Assembly (NCBI GenBank): GCA_963755985.1
Contig: CAVWLO010000003.1
Location: 434,001-498,000, forward strand
Reading direction: 5' to 3'
Source: DASXMT01 sp963755985
Lineage (GTDB): Bacteria > Actinomycetota > Acidimicrobiia > Acidimicrobiales > RAAP-2
DNA length: 64,000 bases
The translations under genes and the position numbers were made by a program. Every line of letters starts with the position of its first letter. Within the stretch, counting starts at the first letter, position 1. Below the pieces are notes generated by a model. The model was not told the DNA's origin. It saw nothing but the letters and a program-made list of their open reading frames with translations, and did not search any database. Below are positions 25,745 to 34,515 of this stretch, piece by piece.

Positions 25745-28063
25745 GTGGCCGTAGCCACGCCCGACCCGGTCACGTCGACCGAGTTCGAGCTGTCGATCGA
25801 GGGCATGTCCTGTTCTGCCTGTGCGGCCCGGATCACCAAGAAGCTGAACAGCCTCGACGGCGTGTCGGCCACCGTGAACTACGCCACCGACCGGGCCGTC
25901 GTCCTCGCTCCCGCCGATCTGCCGGTACGGGTCGTGCTCGACGAAGTCGAGCGGGCGGGCTACCGAGCCGAGCCCATCGAACTGGTGGCCCAGGACGAGG
26001 GGGAGGGATCACCAGAGGACGACCGAGTCCGGCTGCTCGGCCGCAGACTGCTCGTGGCCGCCGTCCTCTTCATGCCGCTCTGTGACGCGTCGTTGGTCTT
26101 CTCCCTCATCCCCGTCTCCCGGTTCCACTTCTGGCAGTGGGTCGTGGTCGTGCTGGCTGCCCCGGTGGTGATCTGGGCGGCCTGGCCGATCCACGCCGCC
26201 GCCCTGCGGGCCGCCCGCCATGGCACGAGCACGATGGACACCCTCGTCTCGTTGGGGATCATGGCCTCGACCGGGTGGTCGCTCTATGTGTTGTTCTTCC
26301 TCCACCATCTCGGACCGGCAGAGTCCGGCTTCGCCCTGGTGACGCACCCGTCCAACGGAGCCCTCTACCTGGACGTCGCCGCCGGGGTCACGACCTTCCT
26401 GCTGGCCGGCCGGTACTACGAGGCGATCGCCAAACGGCGCACAGGTGACGTACTGCGGAGCCTCGCCGAAACCGGGGCGAAGGAAGTGTCGCTGCTCGCA
26501 GCGGATGGCAGTGAGGAGCAGGTCCCGGTCAGCCGTCTGCGGGTCGGGGACCGATTCGTCGTCCGCTCGGGCGAGAAGGTGGCGACGGACGGAACAGTCG
26601 ACGACGGGAGCGCCAGTATCGACCGGAGCCTCCTCACCGGCGAGTCCGTCCCGGTCGAGGTCGAGGCGGGGGACCGGGTGGTCGGCGGGACCATCGCCAT
26701 GAGCGGGAAGCTGACGGTGGTCGCATCGGCGGTGGGCACAGGGACCCAGTTGGCCCAGATGGTCCGCCTGGTTGAGGAGGCGCAGAACGAGAAGGCGTCG
26801 GTCCAGCGACTGGCGGACCGGATCGCCGCCGTCTTCGTCCCAACCGTCCTCGTCATCGCCACGGCCACCTTCGCCGCGTGGTTCTGGTCCGGTGGTTCGA
26901 CGCAGCGGGCGTTCAGTGCCGCCCTCGCCGTCCTGATCATCGCCTGCCCCTGCTCGCTCGGGCTGGCCACGCCCACGGCCCTCTTCGTGGCGTCCGGGCG
27001 CGGGGCGCAGCTGGGGATCTTCATCAAGGGCTACCAGTCGTTGGAACGATCACGGGTGGTGGACGTGGTCGTCCTGGACAAGACGGGCACGGTTACCGAA
27101 GGCTCGATGCAGGTGGCTGACTTCTATGCCGCTTCCGGCGTGGACGGCAACGACCTCCTGCGCCGGATCGGAGGAGTGGAGCGAGCATCGGAGCACGCCA
27201 TCGGCTCGGCGGTCGCCGAGTTCGCCCGAGTCGAGTGCGGCGCCCTGGGTGCCGTCGATGCCTACCGGCCGCTGCCCGGCCTCGGTGCCGAGGGTGTCGT
27301 CGACGGCCGACGGGTCGTCCTTGGGAGCCCCAAACTGTTTGCCAGCCGCGGCGAGGCCGTCCCTCCGGCGATCGGTGCGGTGCGGGCCCGGTGGGAGAGC
27401 GCCGGAGACACCACGATCCTGGCCGCGGTCGACGGCGCAGTCGTCGGTGCCCTGGCCCTGGCCGACACCGTGAAACCGTCTGCGGCCCGGGCCGTCGACG
27501 AACTCCGCTCGTTGGGGCTCCGTTGCATCCTGCTCACCGGGGACAACCGGGGGACGGCCGAAGCGGTCGGTAGCGTCATCGGGGTCGACGAGGTGGTGTC
27601 CGATGCCCTGCCGTCCGAGAAGGTGGCGCTGATCGGCCGGCTCCAAGACGAGGGCCGGGCGGTTGCGTTCATCGGAGACGGAGTGAACGACGGTCCCGCG
27701 TTGACACGAGCTGATCTGGGCCTCGCTGTGGGGAGCGGGGCCGATGTGGCCATCCATGCCGCGGACATGATCCTCTTGGGCGACAGCCTCACGGTCGTGC
27801 CGACGGCCATCGGACTCGCCCGGCGGACGTTGCGCACCATCCACGGAAATCTGGCCTGGGCCTTCGTCTACAACTTCGCTGCCATCCCGCTGGCTGCCGT
27901 CGGTCTGCTCAATCCACTCATCGCCGGAGCGTCGATGGCCCTTTCGTCGTCCTTCGTCGTCTGGAACAGCTCGAGGTTGAGGAAGTACGGGGTGGTGGAC
28001 CAGGGTGCTGACGGTGGGGGTCCCCCGGCGCTGGTACCGGAGTCGGTGGCCACGTCGACCTGA
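25745..28063 (+). CDS. copA: copper-exporting P1B-type ATPase with one HMA domain
   Basis: A 772-aa P1B ATPase. The N-terminal heavy-metal domain has its Cys pair at 23 and 26 (GMSCSACAA). The membrane metal site CPC is at 401-403, the phosphorylated Asp445 is in DKTGT, and the hinge GDGVNDGP is near residue 643. YN in the seventh span and MALSS in the eighth (family MxxSS) mark the Cu+ (P1B-1) class. The start is GTG 25745 with no strong ribosome site. It is the first gene after tRNA-Thr; the 166 bp between them hold no gene. It is followed by a CopZ-like chaperone and a second P1B ATPase, which indicates copper efflux from the cytosol. Confidence 0.93.
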   Translation: MAVATPDPVTSTEFELSIEGMSCSACAARITKKLNSLDGVSATVNYATDRAVVLAPADLPVRVVLDEVERAGYRAEPIELVAQDEGEGSPEDDRVRLLGRRLLVAAVLFMPLCDASLVFSLIPVSRFHFWQWVVVVLAAPVVIWAAWPIHAAALRAARHGTSTMDTLVSLGIMASTGWSLYVLFFLHHLGPAESGFALVTHPSNGALYLDVAAGVTTFLLAGRYYEAIAKRRTGDVLRSLAETGAKEVSLLAADGSEEQVPVSRLRVGDRFVVRSGEKVATDGTVDDGSASIDRSLLTGESVPVEVEAGDRVVGGTIAMSGKLTVVASAVGTGTQLAQMVRLVEEAQNEKASVQRLADRIAAVFVPTVLVIATATFAAWFWSGGSTQRAFSAALAVLIIACPCSLGLATPTALFVASGRGAQLGIFIKGYQSLERSRVVDVVVLDKTGTVTEGSMQVADFYAASGVDGNDLLRRIGGVERASEHAIGSAVAEFARVECGALGAVDAYRPLPGLGAEGVVDGRRVVLGSPKLFASRGEAVPPAIGAVRARWESAGDTTILAAVDGAVVGALALADTVKPSAARAVDELRSLGLRCILLTGDNRGTAEAVGSVIGVDEVVSDALPSEKVALIGRLQDEGRAVAFIGDGVNDGPALTRADLGLAVGSGADVAIHAADMILLGDSLTVVPTAIGLARRTLRTIHGNLAWAFVYNFAAIPLAAVGLLNPLIAGASMALSSSFVVWNSSRLRKYGVVDQGADGGGPPALVPESVATST

Positions 28064-28163
28064 CTCGGATTGCGGCCACGTCCCACGGCCCAGCGGCCAT
28101 GGGCTCCGCTCTGAGGGTGTCAGATCCCCGTGACCTGCAGCTGCGTCGATCGGCGCCAGCCAT

Positions 28164-28169
28164 TATCCT
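28164..28169 (+). promoter_or_regulatory. -10 element for the copZ-like gene
   Basis: TATCCT lies seven bases before GTG 28177. No ribosome site is visible, so transcription probably begins at or next to the start codon. Confidence 0.35.
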
Positions 28170-28176
28170 GGTGTGG

Positions 28177-28443
28177 GTGACCTCGCCGAACCCAGACCTC
28201 AGCACCAGGTCAACCGGCGGTGTGGCGATCACGTCTGTCGAACTGCTCGTCACCGGCATGCACTGTGGCTCGTGCGTCGCCCTGGTCAAAGAGACGTTGC
28301 AGGAGAAGGCCGGCGTGACCAACGCAACGGTGGACCTCGACTCCGCCCTGGCCGTCGTGGGCTTCGATCCTTCGCAGATCGATGTCGACGCGCTCACCGC
28401 AGCCGTCGCCGAGGCCGGGTACGTGGCGACCCCGGCCGACTGA
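28177..28443 (+). CDS. CopZ-like heavy-metal-associated domain protein
   Basis: A small HMA-domain protein of about 88 aa with the metal-binding motif GMHCGSC. It lies between two Cu+ ATPases and is probably a cytosolic copper chaperone that loads them. The start is uncertain: GTG 28177 fits a leaderless transcript from the TATCCT just upstream, GTG 28171 is two codons earlier, and GTG 28222 (VAITSVELL) would begin right at the domain. The domain itself is complete (about 65 residues), ending EAGYVATPAD. Confidence 0.8.
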   Translation: MTSPNPDLSTRSTGGVAITSVELLVTGMHCGSCVALVKETLQEKAGVTNATVDLDSALAVVGFDPSQIDVDALTAAVAEAGYVATPAD

Positions 28444-28472
28444 CGTGGACCCCGTCACGCGGTGACGGCCAC

Positions 28473-31148
28473 ATGGTGACGACACCCACCCAGGCGCTCG
28501 ACTTGGCAAACTCCGAACTCGAGTACGCAACGGTCGAGCTCGACGTGAGCGGCATGCACTGCAGCGCCTGCGCCACACGGATCGAACGCGCCCTGTCCCG
28601 GACCCCGTCTGTCGCCAGCGCCTCGGTCAATCTGGCGACCACCCGCGCCTTCGTTTCCTACGATGAGGAGTCGATCAGCGCGGACGATCTGTGCCGGACC
28701 GTGGCCGACGTCGGCTACAGCGCGGACGTCGTCGACGAGGGCGGTGAGTCGGTGGGGGCCGCACACGACGAGCACTGGGTGCTCCGGACAGCGATCGCCT
28801 GGCCGCTGGCCCTCGCCGCGCTGCTGGTCTCACTCCTGATGCCGCAGAACGCCGTCCAAGGGTGGACCGTACTCGCCATCGCTGTGGTGGCTGAACTCGT
28901 CTGCGGGTGGCCGTTCCTCCGAGATGCCGCCCGACTGCTGCGCCACGGCGCGGTGAGCATGGACACGCTGACCGCCTTCGGCACCCTGGCCGCGGTCGGG
29001 GTGCAGGCGGTAGAGGTCATCGCCATCGGCGGCAGCCACATCCATATCGGTAGCGGTAGCGGTGCCTTCGCCTCGAGGCTGCACTACGCCATGGCCCCAA
29101 TGATCGTGGCCATCTTCGTGACCGGTCGGGCGGCCGAGGCGGGTGCCCGTCGTCGGGCCGTCGGAGCCATGCACTCGCTGCTGTCCTTACGGCCTCCGAC
29201 AGCACGGGTGGTCGCCGACGCGGACGACGAGCGCGGCGAGCTCGTCGCCCCCGAGAGCGTGCCGGTGGGCGCACTCGTGCGGGTGCGACCGAATGAGGCG
29301 TTGCCCCTCGATGGCACGGTGGTGAACGGCTGGTCGGCGATCGACGAGTCGATGCTCACTGGCGAACCCCTCCCCGTTGACCGGGGACCGGGCAGCCTGG
29401 TAACGGGAGGGACCCGGAACGGCTGGGGTCCACTCGTCGTCCGGGCGGACGCGCTGGCCTCCGAATCCGTGCTGTCCCGACTCCAGCATCTGGTCGAGGA
29501 GGCGCAGCGCGAGAAGGCCCCGCTCCAGCGCCTCGCCGACCGGGTGAGCCGGGTCTTCGTGCCCTCCGTCCTCGCCCTCGCCGCTGCCACCCTTCTCTTC
29601 TGGTGGTTCGTCGTGGGGAACCATGACACTGCAGTGCTGAGCGCACTGTCGGTGCTCCTTGTGGCCTGTCCGTGCGCGATGGGGCTGGCGGCACCAATGG
29701 CCATGATGGTCGGTTGCGGGAGCGCCTCGGCGCTCGGCATCTTCGTCCGCAACGGAGACGTGCTCGAGCGACTGTCTCGGGTGGACACCGTGGTGTTCGA
29801 CAAGACGGGCACGCTCACCGAGCGACACGCCGTCGTGACCGGCGTGGTCCCCGCACCGGGCACGGGTCGCGACGAGCTCTTGGATACGGCGGCTGCGGTC
29901 GAGGCGGAGAGCGACCATCCGATCGCTTCGGCCATCCTGGCCGAGAGCAGGGGGTCGATGCAGGGCAACGAGGTGCAGGTGGTCCCCGGGATCGGCGTAT
30001 CCGGCCTCGTCGACGGTGCCAAGGTGCAGGTCTCACGGCTTGAGCCGTCCCGCCTTCCGGCATCGCTCGCTTCTGGCGTTGCTGCCCGGTACGCCACGGG
30101 GGACACCGTGGTGCTGGTCGAACGTAACGGCGAGGTACTGGGCGCGATCGCCGTGGCCACTCCGCTGCGGTCGGAAGCCGCGCCGAGCGTCCATCAGTTG
30201 CACGAGATGGGCCTGAAAACGGCGATCCTCAGCGGCGACAGTGCCCACGCGGTCGGATCGATCGGGTCCGAGCTCGGGATCGATGAGTCCCAGGCGGCCC
30301 TCAGTCCTGCCGGCAAGGTCGATGCCCTCCGTGCCCTGCGGGGCGAGGCGGGCAGTGTGCTCATGGTTGGGGACGGTGTCAACGATGCCCCGGCACTGGC
30401 GGCCGCCGACATCGGATGCGCCATCGGGAGCGGCTCCGAGGCAGCGCTGGCCAACAGCGACGTGGCCCTGCTCGGGAACGATCTTTTCGGCGTGCCCGCC
30501 GCGGTGCACCTGGCCCGGGCGACCTATGCGGTAATCCTCCAGAACTTCGGATGGGCCATCGGTTACAACGTCGCCGCGCTGCCGTTGGCCGCCATCGGCC
30601 TGATCGACCCGCTCGTCGCCGCCCTGGCCATGGGCATGTCGAGTCTCCTCGTCGTGGCCAACAGTCTCAGGCTCGTCCGCCTGGGCCGGTCGGGACTCGA
30701 GGCCGCCAGTGCCCCGAGGCTCGATCGTGGCCGGAAAGGCGTACTGCTCTCTGTGACGCTGCCGATTGTCGTGTTCGCCGGGCTGGTGGTGGTCAGTCAG
30801 GTTGTCTCCCCTGCCCGTGGCCAGACCCTGCTTCCCGTGCTCCCCACCATCACGACGGTAGATCTGGCCGGTGGCGGAACTGCCCAGGTCTACCTGAACC
30901 CCGGCTCTGTGGGTGTCAACGAGCTCCATCTGTTCTTCTATCCCCAGAACGCCGCCACGCCGATCTCCGGGGTAGCGGTGACTGCTGCGACCGCCGGGGG
31001 ATCTCCCCAGTACCTGCGCCACCTGCGCATCGCCAACAACCACTACGTGAACTTCGCGGTGCTGACCCCGGGTCGGTGGGTCTTCGCGTTCAGCGCCACC
31101 GTCGGCGATCGGCGCGAGTCGTTCGAGGTATCGCGGACCATCTCGTGA
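28473..31148 (+). CDS. second P1B-type copper ATPase with an extra C-terminal extracytoplasmic domain
   Basis: About 891 aa. An HMA domain (Cys30 and Cys33 in GMHCSACA) precedes the ATPase core: CPC at 399-401, Asp443 in DKTGT, and MGMSS in the last membrane helix, all of the Cu+ class. After the core ends near residue 745 there is another membrane helix (about 755-775), then a beta-rich domain of about 110 residues (VDLAGGGTAQVYLNPGSVG, YVNFAVLTPGRWVF) resembling the C-terminal domains of CopC/CopD/YcnJ-type copper proteins. With one extra helix this domain should face outside. Such a fusion is unusual. ATG 28473 is chosen because the conserved N terminus begins soon after; the ribosome site is weak. 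Confidence 0.85.
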   Translation: MVTTPTQALDLANSELEYATVELDVSGMHCSACATRIERALSRTPSVASASVNLATTRAFVSYDEESISADDLCRTVADVGYSADVVDEGGESVGAAHDEHWVLRTAIAWPLALAALLVSLLMPQNAVQGWTVLAIAVVAELVCGWPFLRDAARLLRHGAVSMDTLTAFGTLAAVGVQAVEVIAIGGSHIHIGSGSGAFASRLHYAMAPMIVAIFVTGRAAEAGARRRAVGAMHSLLSLRPPTARVVADADDERGELVAPESVPVGALVRVRPNEALPLDGTVVNGWSAIDESMLTGEPLPVDRGPGSLVTGGTRNGWGPLVVRADALASESVLSRLQHLVEEAQREKAPLQRLADRVSRVFVPSVLALAAATLLFWWFVVGNHDTAVLSALSVLLVACPCAMGLAAPMAMMVGCGSASALGIFVRNGDVLERLSRVDTVVFDKTGTLTERHAVVTGVVPAPGTGRDELLDTAAAVEAESDHPIASAILAESRGSMQGNEVQVVPGIGVSGLVDGAKVQVSRLEPSRLPASLASGVAARYATGDTVVLVERNGEVLGAIAVATPLRSEAAPSVHQLHEMGLKTAILSGDSAHAVGSIGSELGIDESQAALSPAGKVDALRALRGEAGSVLMVGDGVNDAPALAAADIGCAIGSGSEAALANSDVALLGNDLFGVPAAVHLARATYAVILQNFGWAIGYNVAALPLAAIGLIDPLVAALAMGMSSLLVVANSLRLVRLGRSGLEAASAPRLDRGRKGVLLSVTLPIVVFAGLVVVSQVVSPARGQTLLPVLPTITTVDLAGGGTAQVYLNPGSVGVNELHLFFYPQNAATPISGVAVTAATAGGSPQYLRHLRIANNHYVNFAVLTPGRWVFAFSATVGDRRESFEVSRTIS

Positions 31149-31259
31149 TGGCCGGGGCGCGCTAGGTCGCCTCGGCGGAAGGGATGGACACGGCGATTCG
31201 CACGACCGCCGACGTGCGTTGAGCGGTGCTCGCCGCCCAGGGACAGGCGCTGCTCCTTG

Positions 31260-31391
31260 CGCCCGCTCAAGGTCAGCCCCGGCCACTTCACCGAGTTCGT
31301 CGTCCTCGCCCCGGGGAGGTGGCGCTTCGTCGTCACCACCCGGTTCGGCTCGCGGACCGCCGCGTTCTCCGAGGGTCGCACCGTCGGCTGA
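31260..31391 (+). pseudogene. remnant homologous to the C-terminal domain of the preceding ATPase
   Basis: A 43-codon open stretch ending in TGA reads RPLKVSPGHFTEFVVLAPGRW, then RFVVTTRFGSR and GRTVG. It aligns with the last 45 residues of the second ATPase (RHLRIANNHYVNFAVLTPGRW and onward). It has no start codon and an in-frame stop just upstream, so it is a leftover of a second copy of this domain. It lies in the 480-bp gap before ctaG, which otherwise holds only an operator. Confidence 0.55.
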
Positions 31392-31500
31392 GGGACACGC
31401 CTGACCGTCACCGCTCGACCCATCGCCGGGCGGAAGGGCTGAGGCGGCCGCCTCCCTCCTGTACAGGGGGACCACGCCACCCACCGGCGTCGAGCTGCAT

Positions 31501-31525
31501 GTACTGCTACGAAGCGTAGTAGTAC
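31501..31525. promoter_or_regulatory. candidate CopY/BlaI-type operator upstream of ctaG
   Basis: A 25-bp palindrome with 11-base arms GTACTGCTACG and CGTAGTAGTAC around AAG, one mismatch. Its core, CTGCTAC-N5-GTAGTAG, has the same 7-5-7 layout as the site at 32715. It lies about 100 bp before the ctaG start. Confidence 0.55.
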
Positions 31526-31628
31526 GATTCCGGCTGCTCGCTGATGTCGCGAGACGTTGTCGTCGACGTCCATCCCTGCGGATTTCGTGCCAACATCCCG
31601 GCGTGGGAGCGCCCGGAAGGAGGATGAC

Positions 31629-32555
31629 GTGCCCCGATGGGTGGCCCTGCATGCCACGGCTGTGACGCCACCCGTCCTCGACTGGCAACGCTTCGCCTAC
31701 GTCCACTTCGATGTCGTGCCCACCGTCCTCATCGTGCTCGCCGGGGGCCTCTACCTGGCTGGCGCCCGTCGGCTGAACCGGCTCGATCCGGGTTCGCACT
31801 GGTCGACCAAGCGGACCGTCGCGTTCGGCCTCGGCCTCCTCGTCACCTTTCTTGCCGTCGACTCGTTCGTCGCTCGCTACAGCCTCGTCTTGTTTTATGA
31901 CCACATGGTCCAGCACCTGCTGTTCGTCATGGTGGCGGCACCGTTGTTCGCCATGGGCGCACCGGCGGAGCTTCTCGAGCGGGCGACAACCGGCCGTGCC
32001 CATGACCTGGTGGCCCGGGGTCTCGGATCCAGAGTTGCAGAGGTCGTGGCCCACCCCATCGTCGACTTCGGGCTGTACGCCGTGCTGATCCCCCTCGCCC
32101 ACCTGACCGGGCTGTTCAACATGGCGCTGGTCCACCCGGCCGTGAACTACGGAGAGCACCTGGCCTTCCTGGGCATCGGATACCTGTTCTGGCGCCACGT
32201 CGTGGCCATCGAGCCCTCCCGACATCGGCTGGTTCCGGGCGTAAGACTCCTGTACCTGCTCTTCGCCGTGCCAATCGACACGTTCACGGGGCTGGCGCTG
32301 AGCATGACGTCCCACGAACTCTTCCCCGCCCTTCAGCAGGTGCACCGTACCTGGGGTCCATCACTGTTGACCGATCTCCACGTCGGGGGTGTGGTCATGT
32401 GGGTGGGCGGGGACGCCCTGATGGCGATCGCCATGGCTCCTGTGGCCGTACTCCTCGTTCGTGACGAGGAGCGTAAGGCGGCGGAGATCGACCGGCAGAT
32501 CGAAGCTTCCCTCGCGAGCGGCCGTTCGGCCGACGGAGCCAACCGAGAGGAGTGA
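31629..32555 (+). CDS. CtaG/Caa3-type cytochrome c oxidase assembly-like membrane protein
   Basis: A 308-aa polytopic protein of the caa3_CtaG family with about seven membrane spans. Conserved His-rich loops (DHMVQHLLFVM, HPAVNYGEHLAFL, SHELFP, DLHVGG) are probable copper ligands. The family assists copper insertion into cytochrome oxidase or transports copper. GTG 31629 follows AAGGAGG at ideal spacing; an ATG 24 codons earlier lacks a site. A palindromic operator lies about 100 bp upstream and a related one precedes the next gene, so repression by the CopY-like protein of the island is plausible. Confidence 0.85.
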   Translation: MPRWVALHATAVTPPVLDWQRFAYVHFDVVPTVLIVLAGGLYLAGARRLNRLDPGSHWSTKRTVAFGLGLLVTFLAVDSFVARYSLVLFYDHMVQHLLFVMVAAPLFAMGAPAELLERATTGRAHDLVARGLGSRVAEVVAHPIVDFGLYAVLIPLAHLTGLFNMALVHPAVNYGEHLAFLGIGYLFWRHVVAIEPSRHRLVPGVRLLYLLFAVPIDTFTGLALSMTSHELFPALQQVHRTWGPSLLTDLHVGGVVMWVGGDALMAIAMAPVAVLLVRDEERKAAEIDRQIEASLASGRSADGANREE

Positions 32556-32714
32556 ACGGTGGCGATGAGCTCACTCGTTCCGACCCGGGCGGCCGAAGTC
32601 GTCGGCATCAGCACTGGGGTGCGCTGAGCTGGATGATGGCCGGACCGTCCCCACGGCCTGATCCAGCGGTCCTTTCCAGGGCGTAAATCTTCGTCGATAT
32701 CACTTGTCTCATGG

Positions 32715-32733
32715 TTACTACGGGTGGTAGTAA
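32715..32733. promoter_or_regulatory. perfect palindrome, candidate CopY/BlaI-type operator
   Basis: TTACTAC and GTAGTAA flank five bases with no mismatch. The site ends 29 bp before ATG 32763. It matches the core of the 31501 palindrome in arm length and spacing (consensus YTRCTAC-N5-GTAGTAR). Confidence 0.6.
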
Positions 32734-32762
32734 TGCTCCGCGACGACGAAGGGGTGGAGGGC

Positions 32763-33773
32763 ATGGCGATCGCCGAGGTCGAAGCGGACAGGATCCCTGT
32801 CACTGAGCACGAACGCACCGCACTCGGGGCGCAGCGGCAGCCGAGGGATCTCCAACGAACGTTCCGACTCATCCTGGCCACGATCTGGCTGCTCGATGCG
32901 GCACTGCAGCTCCAGCCGTTCATGTTCACCCCCGGACGCAATGGCTTCAGCGGCATGTTGAACGGGTTCGCGGCGGGTAACCCGGGCTGGTTCCACCGGG
33001 TCGTCACCTGGAACGTTTCGATCGTCTACCACCAGCCGATCCTGACCGATGCCATCTTCGCCGGCGTTCAGTTCGCGATCGCCTTAGGGATCGTCTACAA
33101 GCGGACCTGTAGGCCCGCCCTAGTCCTCTCTATCGTCTGGGCCATCGGGGTCTGGTGGTTCGGTGAGTCCGCCGGTGAGCTCTTCCAGGGCGGGGCCACG
33201 CCTTTCGCCGGTGGGCCAGGAGGTGTCCTCTTCTACGCCGTACTCGCCGTGCTGTTGTGGCCGAACGAGGGTTCCGATCAGCCGTTCGTGGCCGCTCGAA
33301 CCGTCGGAGTCACCGCGGCCAAGGCCATGTGGGTCGTCGTGTGGGGCCTCTTTGCTGTCCTGTCGTTGGTCGGTTCGGGTCGTTCACCTCAAGCCCTCCA
33401 CGATCTGGTTGCCCGTGCGAACACCGGGCAGCCGGGATGGCTCGCCCGCATCGACCGCTCCACTGCATCCCTTTTCCTCCATCACGGGACGACGATGGCC
33501 ATCCTGCTGGCCATCGTGTGCGCCATTGTGGCCGCTGGAGTGTTCGCGCCGCCGCAGGTCGCACAGGTAACCGTGGTCCTAGCCATCGTGACGTTCGCGC
33601 TGATCTGGGTTGCCGTCGAGAACTTCGGCGGAATCCTGGCCGGCAGTTCGACCGATCCCAACTCCGGTCTGTTGGTCATGTTGCTGGCCCTGATCTACTG
33701 GCCTTTGACCAACGCTCGAGCGACGTCCAAAAGCGTGGCGCCGGAGCCATTGCTGGCGACGAGGGAGGTTTGA
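32763..33773 (+). CDS. polytopic membrane protein of the copper island, unrecognised family
   Basis: A 336-aa protein with about eight hydrophobic helices and a 40-residue cytosolic N terminus. I do not recognise the family with certainty. It has a faint DoxX-like character in the first half (FRLILATIWLLDAALQLQP) and potential metal ligands such as MFTPGRNGF, FHRVVTWN, YHQP and FLHHGTTMAI. ATG 32763 follows a purine-rich GGGGTGGAGGG; an earlier ATG at 32733 overlaps the operator. Six bases separate it from the next gene, so the two form an operon controlled from the 32715 palindrome. A role in copper or respiratory-chain assembly is inferred from location only. Confidence 0.65.
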   Translation: MAIAEVEADRIPVTEHERTALGAQRQPRDLQRTFRLILATIWLLDAALQLQPFMFTPGRNGFSGMLNGFAAGNPGWFHRVVTWNVSIVYHQPILTDAIFAGVQFAIALGIVYKRTCRPALVLSIVWAIGVWWFGESAGELFQGGATPFAGGPGGVLFYAVLAVLLWPNEGSDQPFVAARTVGVTAAKAMWVVVWGLFAVLSLVGSGRSPQALHDLVARANTGQPGWLARIDRSTASLFLHHGTTMAILLAIVCAIVAAGVFAPPQVAQVTVVLAIVTFALIWVAVENFGGILAGSSTDPNSGLLVMLLALIYWPLTNARATSKSVAPEPLLATREV

Positions 33774-33779
33774 TCGCTG

Positions 33780-34454
33780 ATGGCAATGTCGACCCCGTCG
33801 TGGTTGTACTACCTCTTCGGCGTGCTGATGCTCGCAGTCGCCGGATATTGCCTGACGCTGCTCGTCCTTTCGGTGGCCATGAACAGGCCATCAGGACGGG
33901 ATGTCGAGGTTTCCCACCTCTTCATGGGAGTGGCTATGGCGGGCATGTTCGTCGGTCAATGGGCCTTTGGTCGCAGCGCGGTCTGGGAGATCATTTTCGG
34001 CATCCTGCTCATCTGGTTCGTGGTGCAGAGCATTCAGTCAGTCCGCCAGTACGGACTCCACCTTCCGCACGCCCTGATCCACGTCGTCATGAACTTCGCC
34101 ATGCTCTTGATGTACTGGTTCCCCATGGGGTCGTCACCGGGAGCCATGTCGATGTCGGGGTCGTCAGGACCAAAGCTTGATTCCGGGGTTGCCTTCCTGG
34201 TGGCCTTCATCCTCTTCGGATCGGCGATCTTCACCCTGGCCTCACCGAACAAGGGAGCGTCACACTTCGGAAGCCATGCTCCGGCCTATGCACGGGCCGG
34301 CGCCATAGGAGCAGAGGGTCCAGAGGGTCGTCCCGAAGCGAGCTCCGGCGCCGCCGTTGCCTTCGAAGCGGTCGTTGCCACCCCATGGCTGGTGGACCTC
34401 AGCCATGTCGTCATGTGCGTGGCCATGGGATTCATGCTCCTGCTCATGACCTAG
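33780..34454 (+). CDS. DUF5134-like membrane protein
   Basis: A 224-aa membrane protein with about six hydrophobic segments. Met- and His-bearing helices (HLFMGVAMAGMF, HALIHVVMNFAMLLMYWFPM, DLSHVVMCVAMGFMLLLM) are the pattern of the DUF5134 proteins found beside copper genes in actinobacteria, and could bind Cu+. A soluble loop (about residues 155-195) rich in Gly, Ala and Glu separates the last helix. It starts 6 nt after the preceding gene and converges with the repressor gene across 60 nt. The family assignment is by pattern. Confidence 0.65.
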   Translation: MAMSTPSWLYYLFGVLMLAVAGYCLTLLVLSVAMNRPSGRDVEVSHLFMGVAMAGMFVGQWAFGRSAVWEIIFGILLIWFVVQSIQSVRQYGLHLPHALIHVVMNFAMLLMYWFPMGSSPGAMSMSGSSGPKLDSGVAFLVAFILFGSAIFTLASPNKGASHFGSHAPAYARAGAIGAEGPEGRPEASSGAAVAFEAVVATPWLVDLSHVVMCVAMGFMLLLMT

Positions 34455-34515
34455 CACGGTGCTCGACCGGCAATGCTGGCCCTTTCCAATGGCCGCCAAC
34501 GGAAGCCGTAGGTGC

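Noticed and set aside
28173..28472. An upstream in-frame extension of 100 codons for the second copper ATPase
   Set aside because: It overlaps the CopZ-like gene in another frame, and the HMA domain begins only after ATG 28473.
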